The position numbers were made by a program, and so were the translations under genes. Positions 35,548-44,541 of a DNA stretch of 44,541 bases are shown here, piece by piece. The notes under the pieces are model-generated. The model was not told the origin of the DNA, searched no databases, and saw only the letters and a list, made by a program, of their open reading frames with translations. The stretch is from Priapulus caudatus (lineage: Eukaryota; Priapulida; Priapulimorpha; Priapulimorphida; Priapulidae). The stretch lies in assembly GCF_000485595.1 (NCBI RefSeq), contig NW_014577091.1:23956-68496 (forward strand), read 5' to 3'. Every line of letters begins with the position of its first letter. Within the stretch, counting starts at the first letter, position 1.

Positions 35548-36780
35548 CTTGCCGGTAGACGAGCACATTAGAGCAGGAACAAATACGAAAATGAATTACT
35601 CGGGAAAGTAAATGGCTTCGTAGAGGTCGCAAATTGCGTGTGACGTACAGAACGACGCCATAATTACCTTCGCGAGCGATCGAAGAATGCGCATGCCCCC
35701 AGCTTACATGTAAGGCGCACAGTTATATCGCATCGATGCAAATTCTGTTTGCTAACCCGTGACTGACTGACGTCATAGTCGGCGAGAGGCTGAGTGCATT
35801 TAGCTTTAGCGAGGATGAGCATAAATGAATATATGCACGCGATGGCGATACGTAAACACGCGCTGAAATATGGATGCAGTTTCAGGGGCTTTTATGCGAT
35901 CGTAACCATTATTGTTTTTCAGCACTCGAGCATATACGACGTGACACGAGGAGAGAGTAGACACAGAAAGCTGACAAGTCGGTCGATAAAGTCGTCGTCG
36001 CTTCATTTTTTCATGTTATGTTTATAGAACAACTTGCGTAACGACTTTGAATCACGACGTCCTACGTATATATATATATATATATACGAATTCGCGCGTA
36101 TCCAGTGATTTATTTACGATTTCAGGGCGCGGACTTTGATTTTACTCATCCACATTTAAATTCGTGTCACTTGATATAATTACGAAACTACCCGCCTTAC
36201 TGAGCAGTTCGTAACATGAGTTAATTTTTGCTCATGGCTGGCTAGCGTTGATATTTGAATTCAGTTAACGTATGCATAATACAGGGAACGCAGCATGCAG
36301 CATGCATATATTTAAAATGTTTTAATTAAATGACTACCGTAATCCCATTTACAGTAAGTGTTTGGCAAGCAAAACGGATGTGAATGTATAATACAAGGAA
36401 TTCGTTTTCCTATGCTGTGATAGTGGAGAATCAGATCAACAGAAGTTGACTTGTGCGTCGCGCGACCACAGTGTACGAATGTGACACTCTGTTCGTGGTG
36501 TAAATAAAATATCGCAGAGTTAAGAAAATTTCGATAACAAATACGAATTTGTATTTAAATGCTGGCGCTAAATAAACAGATTAACTAAGTCTCATACGTA
36601 AATTAGGACATGTAATTAAATTCTTTTTATTTTGTTAGTTAGTCTTTTTCCATAAAAAATGTACTATCACGCAAACCATGCATATTCTAGATATTATTCA
36701 ATATGAATCAGAATGCATAATTAATTCCTTTTACATAACATAAGACCAAACAAATGATAGATACATATTAAACTGTAAAG
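35548..36780. other. Intron sequence between exon 3 and the alternative exon
   Basis: AT-rich, with a TA run near 36,066. No gene, RNA or element is recognised. Confidence 0.5.
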
Positions 36781-36839
36781 CACTCTTGTGCAAGAATGAA
36801 TCATTCACAAGATATGATAATGCAATGATAAGGATAAGG

Positions 36840-37075
36840 ATTATTATGACGCTGCTGCTGTTGCCGCCGCCGATAATAATGATGATAATGCTGATGATGA
36901 TGATAATGATGATGATGATGATGATGATGATGATAATGATGATGATGATGATGATGAAGATGATTACTAAGATGATAATGGTGGTGATGATGACGATGAC
37001 GATGACGACGACGACTATGACGAAAACGATAATGCCGACGTTTTCCAATGTCGATGATGATGATGATGATAATAA
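36840..37075. repeat. GAT trinucleotide repeat
   Basis: Long GAT/AAT runs shading into GAC near 37,000. The Met-, His- or Ile-rich frames are artefacts. It lies about 100 bp downstream of exon 3 in the gene's direction. Confidence 0.95.
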
Positions 37076-37169
37076 TCACAATGTCAATGGAGATGACCAT
37101 AGTGCTGACGATAGTGCATGATACTAATGATGATGTTTTCTCCGCTTAACGGCGAGCGCGGGGTCTTAC

Positions 37170-37314
37170 CGTTAACGCCATCGTCGAAGGCTGTGATGAC
37201 GGCCTCGAAGCCCTTTCCTTCAGCGCCACCGCTGTTCGTTGTAAACGATAGACCCAGGTGACTGCTGGACGTATACAGCACATCCGACGTCTTGTTCTCG
37301 CAGCTGATCGTGGC
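37170..37314 (-). CDS. Exon 3: C-terminal third of the CUB domain
   Basis: The acceptor is TTTTTAG and the donor is G followed by GTAAGA. The exon is 145 bp, entered in phase 0 and left with one base (G). It supplies the fourth CUB cysteine (ATISCENKTS, about C132), the SSSHLGLSFTTNSG strand pair and GKGFEAVITAFDDG. The last is the classic CUB ending (S-x-x-L-x-L-x-F-x-S-D ... G-F-x-A-x-Y/I-x-A). Joined to exon 2 it completes one CUB domain of roughly 115 residues. The phase-1 exit fits the LDLa exon (phase 1 in) and also the alternative exon at 35547-35348. There is no second CUB between here and the LDLa, so the protein has one CUB, unlike NETO proteins, which have two. Confidence 0.85.
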
Positions 37315-37467
37315 CTAAAAATGTCGATTGTTACTATCAGGAGTGAATCATAATAGAATTGATCGAATATTATTATTCGCTCCTGTTACTATTTAATCGA
37401 AGATATTTTGCTGCAAGTTGTCGCCGGCAGTTACCCACCGCTTTCCATGAGCATACGTGCATGTAGG

Positions 37468-37716
37468 CAAGGGCGTAGCCAGGAATTTGGATTGGAGGGG
37501 GGGGGGTCCTCGAACAAGTAAATTGTTTTTTTTAGTTAAATGTAAAAATAGTGCTTGAAAATCAATTTAGACGCTGTTTTGTTGACAATACTATTTCTTC
37601 TGCAGCTCTACAACGACACCTTACCCGACCATGCTGTGTGAATTTTTTTTGGGATTTTGATTTTGATTGGGGGGTCCTAGGGCCCCCAGGACCCCCCCCC
37701 CCTGGCTACGCGCTTG
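37468..37716. mobile_element. hAT-like MITE with perfect 8-bp duplication
   Basis: The ends are CAAGGGCGTAGCCAGG and CCTGGCTACGCGCTTG, flanked by CATGTAGG on both sides (37460-37467 and 37717-37724). Poly-G and poly-C tracts lie just inside. The GGCGTAGCCAGG terminal type and 8-bp duplication are hAT features. It sits in the intron between the two CUB exons. Confidence 0.85.
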
Positions 37717-37879
37717 CATGTAGGAAAGTAAGAAGACGCGAGCGTAGAATGCGTAGAGCAGGTAATGGATACACGAGGTAGAATAACATCTCTCGGGAAT
37801 CACTGGGTGAATAAATAGCAGACGTGTGCTGCAGGACTAATGAAGCAATAGCCTAATGTCTGTTAGGAAACAGAATGGA

Positions 37880-38160
37880 ATAGATGGCGGTGAGAAAGAC
37901 GAGCTAATTGATGAAGAAACATAAACGGATGGACAATCGCACATACAGACAGGCGGACAGTAGGACGGAGGAGCATACACACATATAAACAGACGAACGG
38001 ATCGACGGACAAGCATACACATTTATATAGACAGACTGAAGGAGGACGTTCATACGCCCACATAGATAAACGTGCACACGTAGACATACACGTACGTGGC
38101 AGCCGGATGGACGACAGGACAGACAAGGAGGTAGACAGGTTTACACAAGACAAACAATGA
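37880..38160. repeat. Degenerate GACA/GACGGA tract
   Basis: Repeated GGAC, GACAGAC and CATACA words within the intron between the CUB exons. Confidence 0.5.
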
Positions 38161-38283
38161 AAACAGAATCAGAGAACGAAGAAAAGGAATTAGAGAGGGA
38201 CGAGGATAAGGAAAGAAAAACGAAAAACACGAAAAGGATTACGGGAGTGAGACGGCGAGGAAAGGAACGACCAAGCTAAGACA

Positions 38284-38402
38284 AAATGAGAGAGAGAGAG
38301 CGACACAGAGAGGGAGAGAGTGAGAAAGAGCGAGAGAGGGACAGACCGAGAGAAAGGGAGAGAGAGCACGCGCGAGAGAGAGGGACTGACTGAGAGAAAG
38401 GG

Positions 38403-38433
<31 letters not shown>

Positions 38434-38442
38434 TGAGAGAGA
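38284..38442. repeat. GA microsatellite next to exon 2 donor
   Basis: A GA run that gives a long pyrimidine tract on the gene strand directly after the donor. Confidence 0.9.
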
Positions 38443-38455
38443 AAGGCAGACGTAC

Positions 38456-38703
38456 CAGAACTCTTTGCGCTGCTATGTAACCGTTCCACACGGTCAGCAC
38501 GTCATCGCAGTCGTTTATATCGAGCAAGTCAAACCGGATCATAAACCGTTTCCGGTTCGTCCGGGTTTCGAACTGTAGGTCGCAGGTCGTCGGGTAGCTA
38601 GGATACGGCGTGTCGGGGCCCACGTGCGTGCGCACGACGGCTCCGTCGATCTCATATATTTTCGCCATGCTGCAGGCAGTGTAGCCGAACTCATGGAGGA
38701 AAA
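38456..38703 (-). CDS. Exon 2: N-terminal two thirds of a CUB domain
   Basis: The exon follows a GTTCGTTTAG acceptor and ends CTG before a GTACGT donor. It is 248 bp (2 bases plus 82 codons). Numbered from the first ATG, it holds three of the four CUB cysteines (about C55, C85, C110). It also has a PYPSYP turn before C85, a FMIRFDLLDI strand and CDDVLTVWNG, which matches the C-x-x-D-x-L-x-V-x-D/N-G signature of CUB domains. The fourth cysteine comes from exon 3, which begins exactly where this domain needs to continue and in phase 0. CUB domains are extracellular beta-sandwiches that bind proteins, often with Ca2+. The intron just after this exon is a long GA/CT repeat. The C55-C85 spacing is longer than usual, so this is a divergent CUB. 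Confidence 0.85.
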
Positions 38704-38737
38704 CTAAACGAACACAGATAAATGGAAGCTCTTTAAT

Positions 38738-38807
38738 CAATCACACACGCGCGCGCGCGCAAACATGCACACGCACACACATCCACACATACACACACAC
38801 ACACGCA

Positions 38808-38877
<70 letters not shown>
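38738..38877. repeat. CG/CA/TA microsatellite
   Basis: GCGCGC, CA, GCAC, CA, then TA runs in intron 1, about 40 bp upstream of exon 2's acceptor. Confidence 0.95.
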
Positions 38878-38879
38878 GT

Positions 38880-40090
38880 TATAAAGTTTACGATGAACAA
38901 ATGCAGTGAATATATGACTCATATGTATATGAAAAAACATGGATAAGCCGTGAATTTGTTGTTAGCAGGATTAGAACATCTGTCGTCAGTCGCTTTTCAC
39001 TGGTAAACCCGTGCGGAGCTATCGTATTATAGCAAGTACGTAATATGCGGGCGCTTTAATCAATACCTGGAAAGCGGCAATCCAATAATTTATCAAGCCG
39101 CGATAGATCTATTATGATACGGAATGAGCAACGTTCGATCTATTAGCGAATTTGGTTTTGCATGAGGCTTGCTTGTATTTGTAATGTCTCTACTCATGGC
39201 ACGCAAATTCTAATATTCAATGTCAAACAATAACATCTGTTCTAACCCTAATACATTCCCCATAGGAACATATTCTGTACTTTTGGTAGCTTCGCTCTTT
39301 CTAAGTAGTGTATCTAAATGCGAGTGCATTCATGGCTGCTAAAACATCACGCAACATGCGCAACATGCTTGATATAACGGTTTAGTTGGATAAACGTTCT
39401 ACTCGGCTGAAAATATGTTCATACCTATATATAGCACCTGCAAGCGCTCTTGGTGAGTAGTTTCGTAATGCAGCCAAAGGTGTGATCTCCAATATTCTGA
39501 GCGTACGTACTGCTAGCAATTTTAAACGCGATGTCTGCCCGCGGCTTACATGCGCAGTAAGTACGCACGTTCCCGGCCCTGCCAGTTTGGCATTTATTTC
39601 AATTTAATATGTGCCCGTTCATCACCTAACACCAGGTGCGTAATGAGAGCAGGGGGAACCGAAAATGGACACCATTGCTTTCACTCTGATAAACGCAGGG
39701 TATTTAGCTGCCCTTTGTGCTTAGATGCGTAACCATTCCATTATAGTAATGGCATGTATGCAGTAAATGTACCTAATTAAACGGCGCGCATATGGCAGCT
39801 GTTTATATGCGAGATTTCTGATATTTGAAACCTACACAGGAAGATGAGTCCACCTTTCAAATGTTCTTTCCAGTCTCACTGCTCCGTATATCGTCTCTAT
39901 AGAATTACAGTAAAGCGCTTTACTGTCCGATCGCGTCAAACGATTAATAATTACGAACTACAAATTAACTAATTAACTACGAACTGGCAGCATATGCGAT
40001 GTGCAGCCAGGATATGTTAGACTATACGCACGTACTGTACGCACATGACGATGCGGGTTCGTTAAGGCGAGCGTATGAAATAATACTACG
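38880..40090. other. Intron 1, no other feature
   Basis: Unique AT-rich sequence with no recognisable exon or element. Confidence 0.5.
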
Positions 40091-40093
40091 TAC

Positions 40094-40226
40094 ATGATCT
40101 GCTCTCCTTGCCAGACACGGAAGTGAGTAGCGCGGATATGATGAGCCATCCAGAGGTTGACAGCATCCTCTCGTATCGCGACACCTTTGCACAAAGACAA
40201 CATTTCATGCGATGGCATTCGCCCAT
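40094..40226 (-). CDS. Exon 1: signal peptide of CUB-LDLa membrane protein
   Basis: Translation gives a hydrophobic leader. From the inner ATG at 40166 it reads MLSTSGWLIISALLTSVSG, followed by KESRS, which looks like a cleavable secretion signal. Two in-frame ATGs lie upstream. The first, at 40226, has the best start context (GCGCCATGG) and would add 20 residues; the inner one has A at -3. An in-frame TGA upstream of 40226 closes the frame. The exon ends TCA T, followed by a GTACGT donor, leaving one base of a codon. The next exon supplies TT, making Phe, so the phases agree. An upstream ORF starting ATGGCGGTT precedes it in the presumed 5' UTR. The exon is short and has no domain signature, so its assignment rests on hydrophobicity, donor quality, phase and position 1.4 kb upstream of the CUB exon. 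Confidence 0.65.
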
Positions 40227-40428
40227 GGCGCTGTGCCGTACTCGTCTGTTATGTCACGATAAACGCGGTGGGTACATCCAGGAGTCAGACCTGGCGTGTG
40301 TACATTCTACAGAGGAAACCTGCAGAACCGCCATGAAGTCACAACATAGCAGCAGCACAACCACTCGCGGGGATCGATGAGCATCTCACCGCAGCTCCCA
40401 GCATCAGCAACACTGACGTCACGCACGT

Positions 40429-40449
40429 TGACAGCGCCATCTGTTGTTA
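40429..40449 (-). promoter_or_regulatory. CTCF-like site upstream of the gene
   Basis: Exact 21-bp inverted match to 24340-24360, about 200 bp upstream of the first ATG. Confidence 0.35.
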
Positions 40450-40480
40450 GCAATGGGTGTGATTTAATTAGTTTACTCTA

Positions 40481-40577
40481 GAGTACCTACATAAAGATAC
40501 CTCTTTACATAAAGATACCAACATAAAGATACCTACATAAAGATACCTACATAGATACCTCTTTATGTAGGTACTCT
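40481..40577. mobile_element. Small foldback near the gene's 5' end
   Basis: GAGTACCTACATAAAGA is mirrored by TCTTTATGTAGGTACTC. Between the arms lie four or five ACATAAAGATACC words. AGTTTACTCTA flanks both sides (40470-40480 and 40578-40588). It lies about 250 bp upstream of the first ATG of the receptor gene. Confidence 0.7.
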
Positions 40578-40599
40578 AGTTTACTCTAAGCAGCGGGAT

Positions 40600-41780
40600 T
40601 GCTTAGAGCAAATAAATAATGATTCAATTAATATTTTTTCATCGGTTCAACAATATATGTAATAATGAATGAAGCAATCACTGCATGTGTGTTCTGCATA
40701 ATATAGTTGTATGGTTTAATTGAAAGCCTACGTGTTTACAGTCCCAACGTTTTAGCCAGACTATATATAGTGCTAGCTGCCATCAAGTCGAGAAACGTAA
40801 AGCCAGTTATTTAGTCTCCTCTTGAAACACCGGGGTTAAGTTTAAAACCTCACAGCGTCATCCTTTCGCGCCGTCTCTGTGATTTTTAAGAAAACGCTTG
40901 TTTTTGGCACCCGTGGAAAATTATTGATATCTGTTGTTTCAACTTTCAAGCTACATACGTTTCCGTGTACTCCGAACGATAGCTATTCGCATATGTTATA
41001 GGAATTCACTTTTTCGTCAGACTCTCTCTGTGGAGTCTATGTAGATTTACTCCAATTGGTGCAGGCCAAGCAATCATTAATCTGGAAGTAGGCCTACTAT
41101 AAGTAAGCAGCGTCTGATATTACGGAGCGAAATAGCGGACTGGCACAGACCGCCATCTAGTGGCGAATATCTACCCGAGAAATTATATACCTGATTTGAT
41201 ACCTGAAGTAGGTAGAAAAATAAGTAAGTTTAGATAGTAGGTTAAGAAAATAAGATTTATTATAGAGGTATATTTGCTTATAAATTTAATACACTACTAT
41301 ATAAATTAATGTAAACACTTAATATTCATTTAGGTCGCCACATTTAATCGCCATCCGTACCATGTTGGCCACGAGCATAGGACATTTTTAGACAGCGTGT
41401 GCTAGAAAATAGAGCACAGTGCCCATGCGGCGTGTAAATTATTGCGCAGGCGTCGTACTTCACGATAGGCACAAATTAGCAGCCAGTAGTAGCATTAGCA
41501 ATCTGGCGGTGTTGGCTTTCATTGCGCGACAGCTATCCAGCCAGTTCTGGAAAGTAGCGTTACGGTCTCTTACACCCGCGATTACAGTCTCTTACACCCA
41601 CGATGTAGATCTAATGAACGACACAAAAATCGAAGATTGGCTGCAATGCGGTAATGCCGGGAAGTCGATGGCAATTACAACTAAGCTATATAGTAGCATT
41701 CCGCCATATCATGCAAAAACACGCTTTAACAGTAATACAAGTAAAAATATTATTTATTTATCTAATAATTATTTATTCAG
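40600..41780. other. Upstream flank of the receptor gene
   Basis: Contains a TATATATA word at about 40,764, the CTCF-like core at 41,150 and a 126-codon plus-strand frame (41,419-41,799) with no domain that runs into the SINE. No gene is assigned. Confidence 0.4.
41150..41163 (-). promoter_or_regulatory. CTCF core consensus match
   Basis: On the minus strand it reads CCACTAGATGGCGG, which fits the published core CCASYAGRKGGCR at every position. A functional role is inference. Confidence 0.4.
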
Positions 41781-41784
41781 GGGA

Positions 41785-41960
41785 AAAGCGGTGACCTAAT
41801 GGTTAGAGCTCAGAACTTTGTTCATGCTGTTGTGTCATTGAGCAAGGCATTTTACAATTTGCTACAGTCGACATATGCCGGAGAAATAAATTTGGAGCGC
41901 CGGCGCATGGCTAACCATCTTATCTACTTAAGCGAGAAGCTTTGCTAGGCGAAGCCCATT
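41785..41960 (+). mobile_element. tRNA-derived SINE fragment
   Basis: GCGGTGACCTAATGGTTAGAGC resembles a tRNA 5' half with a Pol III A box. It is followed by TTGTGTCATTGAGCAAGGCA, the conserved core word shared by many metazoan SINEs. The stretch that would carry the B box (GGTTCGAATCC type) is missing between the two, so this copy is internally deleted. The 3' limit is uncertain. Confidence 0.55.
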
Positions 41961-42548
41961 ACAAGCATCACAGTTGATGAAGCACTAACATTGAATAGAG
42001 CCATTAGCATCAAACATAAGTTTAGTTCATTACGTTTTCAATGGGGTTGTACACAGGATGCTACCGCATAGACGTCGAACAATGAACCACGAATCTGCGC
42101 ATGTATAAGGGTGTTAACGCGTGAGATGCTAAGATTTAGGTCTCATCTTTCTAACAACGCAATAGCCGCTCGTAAATGGGAAGACTATTAAATATAACGA
42201 CGACTCACCTGCTCCTTAAACGCGTTACCTATATAGAGAAATGCTGTGCTGAACGAGTAATAGAGGCGCAATCCAACGCATTCGGTCTAGCATTTATTCC
42301 AGCAGACCCAACAACCATTTTTATGGGTTTTCATGGTACGTATTTCTCGTGATTATTACCATAACTCTTACTTGAAAAACAGTCCTGAAGAAACCCTGCA
42401 AACAAAATTATACAATTTAGTTGTTATTCATTGAATCAATTACGCTACTAATTGGGGGTTGTGGGTATTTTTAAGTAGGTAATGGCATAGACAAACATAG
42501 CATCGACTATATTTATGTAGTTTAAATGGCGTGCTTTATATTTATTAG

Positions 42549-42564
42549 ATGTGTGTGTGTGTGC

Positions 42565-42603
<39 letters not shown>

Positions 42604-42690
42604 AGGATGCGTGCGTGCATGAGCGTGCGCGCGCGGATGCGTGCGTGCGTGCGCGTGTGCGAGGGTGCGTGCGTGCATGAGTGAGTGCGT
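42549..42690. repeat. GTGC microsatellite
   Basis: GT then GCGT repeats with few interruptions. Confidence 0.95.
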
Positions 42691-42882
42691 GAGTGATATT
42701 GTCGCCTCTTATACTTCTGAGGTGTACGCCCCCGCTTATCTCATCATCGGTCCACGATGCTAATTACGGTTTATTATCTTTTTCCTAACCTTTATTCTCC
42801 TGCGCGCTGTCTATCCTCTTGCTTCCTTATGTTATCAGACGGATAACAGTGCAAACCTGCCGTAAGTAGGAGCAATGTCCGT

Positions 42883-43101
42883 TCATCCAGGCGTGTAATC
42901 GCCCTTGATTAAACTATTATTATCGCTAAGCAGCACCATTTTCAGACGCATTCTGATTAGAATCGCATGACTCGGTGGCCTACAAGTACGGTAGACCCAC
43001 AAGTGACAGCGACAATTCGCAATTTCCGCTGCAAGTCTGTAAGGGATGCATAGTATCTGCACAGGACGATGTAGGACATATCTTATCGTCAGCATCAACA
43101 C
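42883..43101 (-). other. Possible CUB-like fragment
   Basis: The frame contains C-H-L-W-V-Y-R, then HAILIRMRLKMVLL, similar to the C-x-W-x-I ... I-x-L-x-F strand pair of CUB domains. A fair acceptor (CATCCCTTACAG, exon from 43036) precedes it. No donor fits before the in-frame TGA, and the later CUB motifs are missing. It could be a diverged exon of another CUB protein or chance. Confidence 0.2.
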
Positions 43102-44200
43102 TGACTGCCGCTACTGTGTAACTTTCAATAAACGCGAGTTCCTATTGTGTTCGGTGAGTTGTTGTGTGATGGTAAAATAGAAAGCGTTCCGCCGGTCCTA
43201 TGAGAGCGTCACGATTACTGTGGGCACGCCGTCGCATGCGGTCGCAACACAAGCTAACCGATATAGGCCACACACGTAGTATTAGTGACTGCCATTATGG
43301 ATTATGTTTACTTTGTAGCGGTTATTATAGAATATTTTTATGTCACGTGTAAAAGTGTTTTCGTTTCGACGCGGAGAATATTGAGCCGAGCTAGTATCGT
43401 TTTCGGAAGGTTACGTTGGACGTTGGTAAACGTAGATTTCGTATAATGATATTTATGTATAGCTTTTAGCCTAGACTGGCGCCAAATGTTTCTTTAGCTG
43501 AGCTCCAACAACACGCTGCCTCTCAACGACTTACGGAGTCAGTCTATGTAGCGTCGACATTCTGCATGGATTTTTAGAGCGCCGATGACCCGTTGTTGCC
43601 TAAGCGATTTATCTGCACTAATTATCAAAACAAAATAACTATGGAAATATTAGTTAATTATCTCATATTGAAAAAATATATACGATCAAATACAAACATA
43701 GTAGTAAACCTGATTTACAACAATTGTTTGTTAAAACAATTTGTCAACGATGATTACTCACTATGTACAAACCGCAGTCGGATACAACCAATCGCCAAAT
43801 TGTGGAATTTTTTTTAAAGATGAAAGAGGCTCGAAAGCACGTGTCACTACTTGAAGTAAGCCGATCTGTTCAGCAGACTAACCTTACAATATATGTGTCG
43901 TTATCGGTCAAAAACTAGATTAGCCCATAATTCCGAAATTACTGATCGGAAACGTTTCTGAACACTAAATTGTTCCGTTTCTAGTTCAAATCTGTGTAAA
44001 AACTAACCCTAACTACCCCGCTCTGCTTGGCGCCGAGGTAAACTCCCTTCTTACTACTACTGAACACTCGTCATTTACATCTCGTCATTGTACATGTCAT
44101 GTCTTCACCCGAAAGAATAATGACGGCATCAAACGTTAGCACCTGGCTAAGTTCACGGCCTATATATCCGATAGAAGAGGGATTGTATTTGATAGCATCA
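43102..44200. other. Unassigned AT-rich region
   Basis: Only short frames and no recognisable feature. Confidence 0.5.
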
Positions 44201-44204
44201 CTAT

Positions 44205-44368
44205 ACGCACGCACGCACGTACGCACGCGCGCACGCACGCGACGCTACACACACACACACACAACACACACACACACATACACACCACATACACACACAG
44301 ACACACACAACACAAACACACACACACACACACACACCACACACACCACACACACACACACACACACT
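44205..44368. repeat. CGCA then CA microsatellite
   Basis: GCACGCAC words followed by CA repeats with short interruptions. Confidence 0.95.
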
Positions 44369-44541
44369 TTAGCGCGCGGCACGTAACGGGCATATATTAT
44401 AGTATATTCCTACCATATTACTATCCTAGTCTAATGTAATATTACAATAACTATATAATTATATATACGAATATAATACTAGCACTAGTAATGTACATTA
44501 CTAATATAATTTATTACACGCTCTATCTATCTTTAATCTCC

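Noticed and set aside
36731-37121. Ile-, Met- and His-rich frames
   Set aside because: Readings of the GAT triplet repeat; only the nearby exon at 37170-37314 has domain and splice support.
39973-40380. 81- and 90-codon frames overlapping exon 1
   Set aside because: They are in other frames of the signal-peptide exon and show no domain; the shorter frame with leader, donor and matching phase is preferred.

Overview
The window is eukaryotic, from an invertebrate metazoan that I cannot name further. The grounds are GT-AG introns, CUB and LDL-receptor class A (LDLa) exons, several MITE-type elements, a tRNA-like SINE, TTAGGG-type repeats and very heavy microsatellite content. There is no prokaryotic gene organisation and no CRISPR array. 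Most long open frames here are artefacts of microsatellites.

One gene can be assembled by hand on the minus strand and it spans most of the right half. Its exons run from a signal-peptide exon (40226-40094), through two exons that together make one CUB domain (38703-38456 and 37314-37170), an LDLa exon, a transmembrane exon (25373-25185) and a terminal exon with the stop codon (24875-24682). Every splice phase agrees. The LDLa exon at the expected place (29834-29686) is riddled with indels, whereas an intact version with the right phases lies far away at 11910-11776. The spliced product is about 347 residues (327 from an inner ATG): signal peptide, CUB, LDLa, one membrane span, short cytoplasmic tail. 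That is a NETO- or LDLRAD2-like cell-surface layout. A further exon at 35547-35348 has its own membrane span, stop and compatible phase, and could give a 241-residue isoform without LDLa.

The left and centre are largely redundant. 17.8-22.8 kb repeats 23.15-27.1 kb, 11.94-12.87 kb repeats 8.41-9.37 kb, 11.05-11.94 kb repeats 28.8-29.87 kb, and parts of 15.6-17.6 kb repeat 1.56-1.93 kb. The copies differ mainly by scattered short indels, and microsatellites or N gaps (10335-10359, 22791-22815, 34319-34328) sit at several joins. I read this as two alleles or poorly corrected long-read contigs laid end to end, not as true gene duplication. It explains why one copy of each exon is open and the other broken.

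The rest is non-coding: a diverged purine-rich array of about 0.5 kb units (6.65-8.41 kb), a CpG- and GC-richer stretch (12.9-16.6 kb), and well-formed non-autonomous elements. These include a Harbinger-like MITE with TTA duplications, a mariner-like MITE in TA, a hAT-like MITE with a perfect 8-bp duplication, and several foldbacks with direct-repeat flanks. A 21-bp CTCF-like sequence occurs in opposite orientation on either side of the receptor gene.
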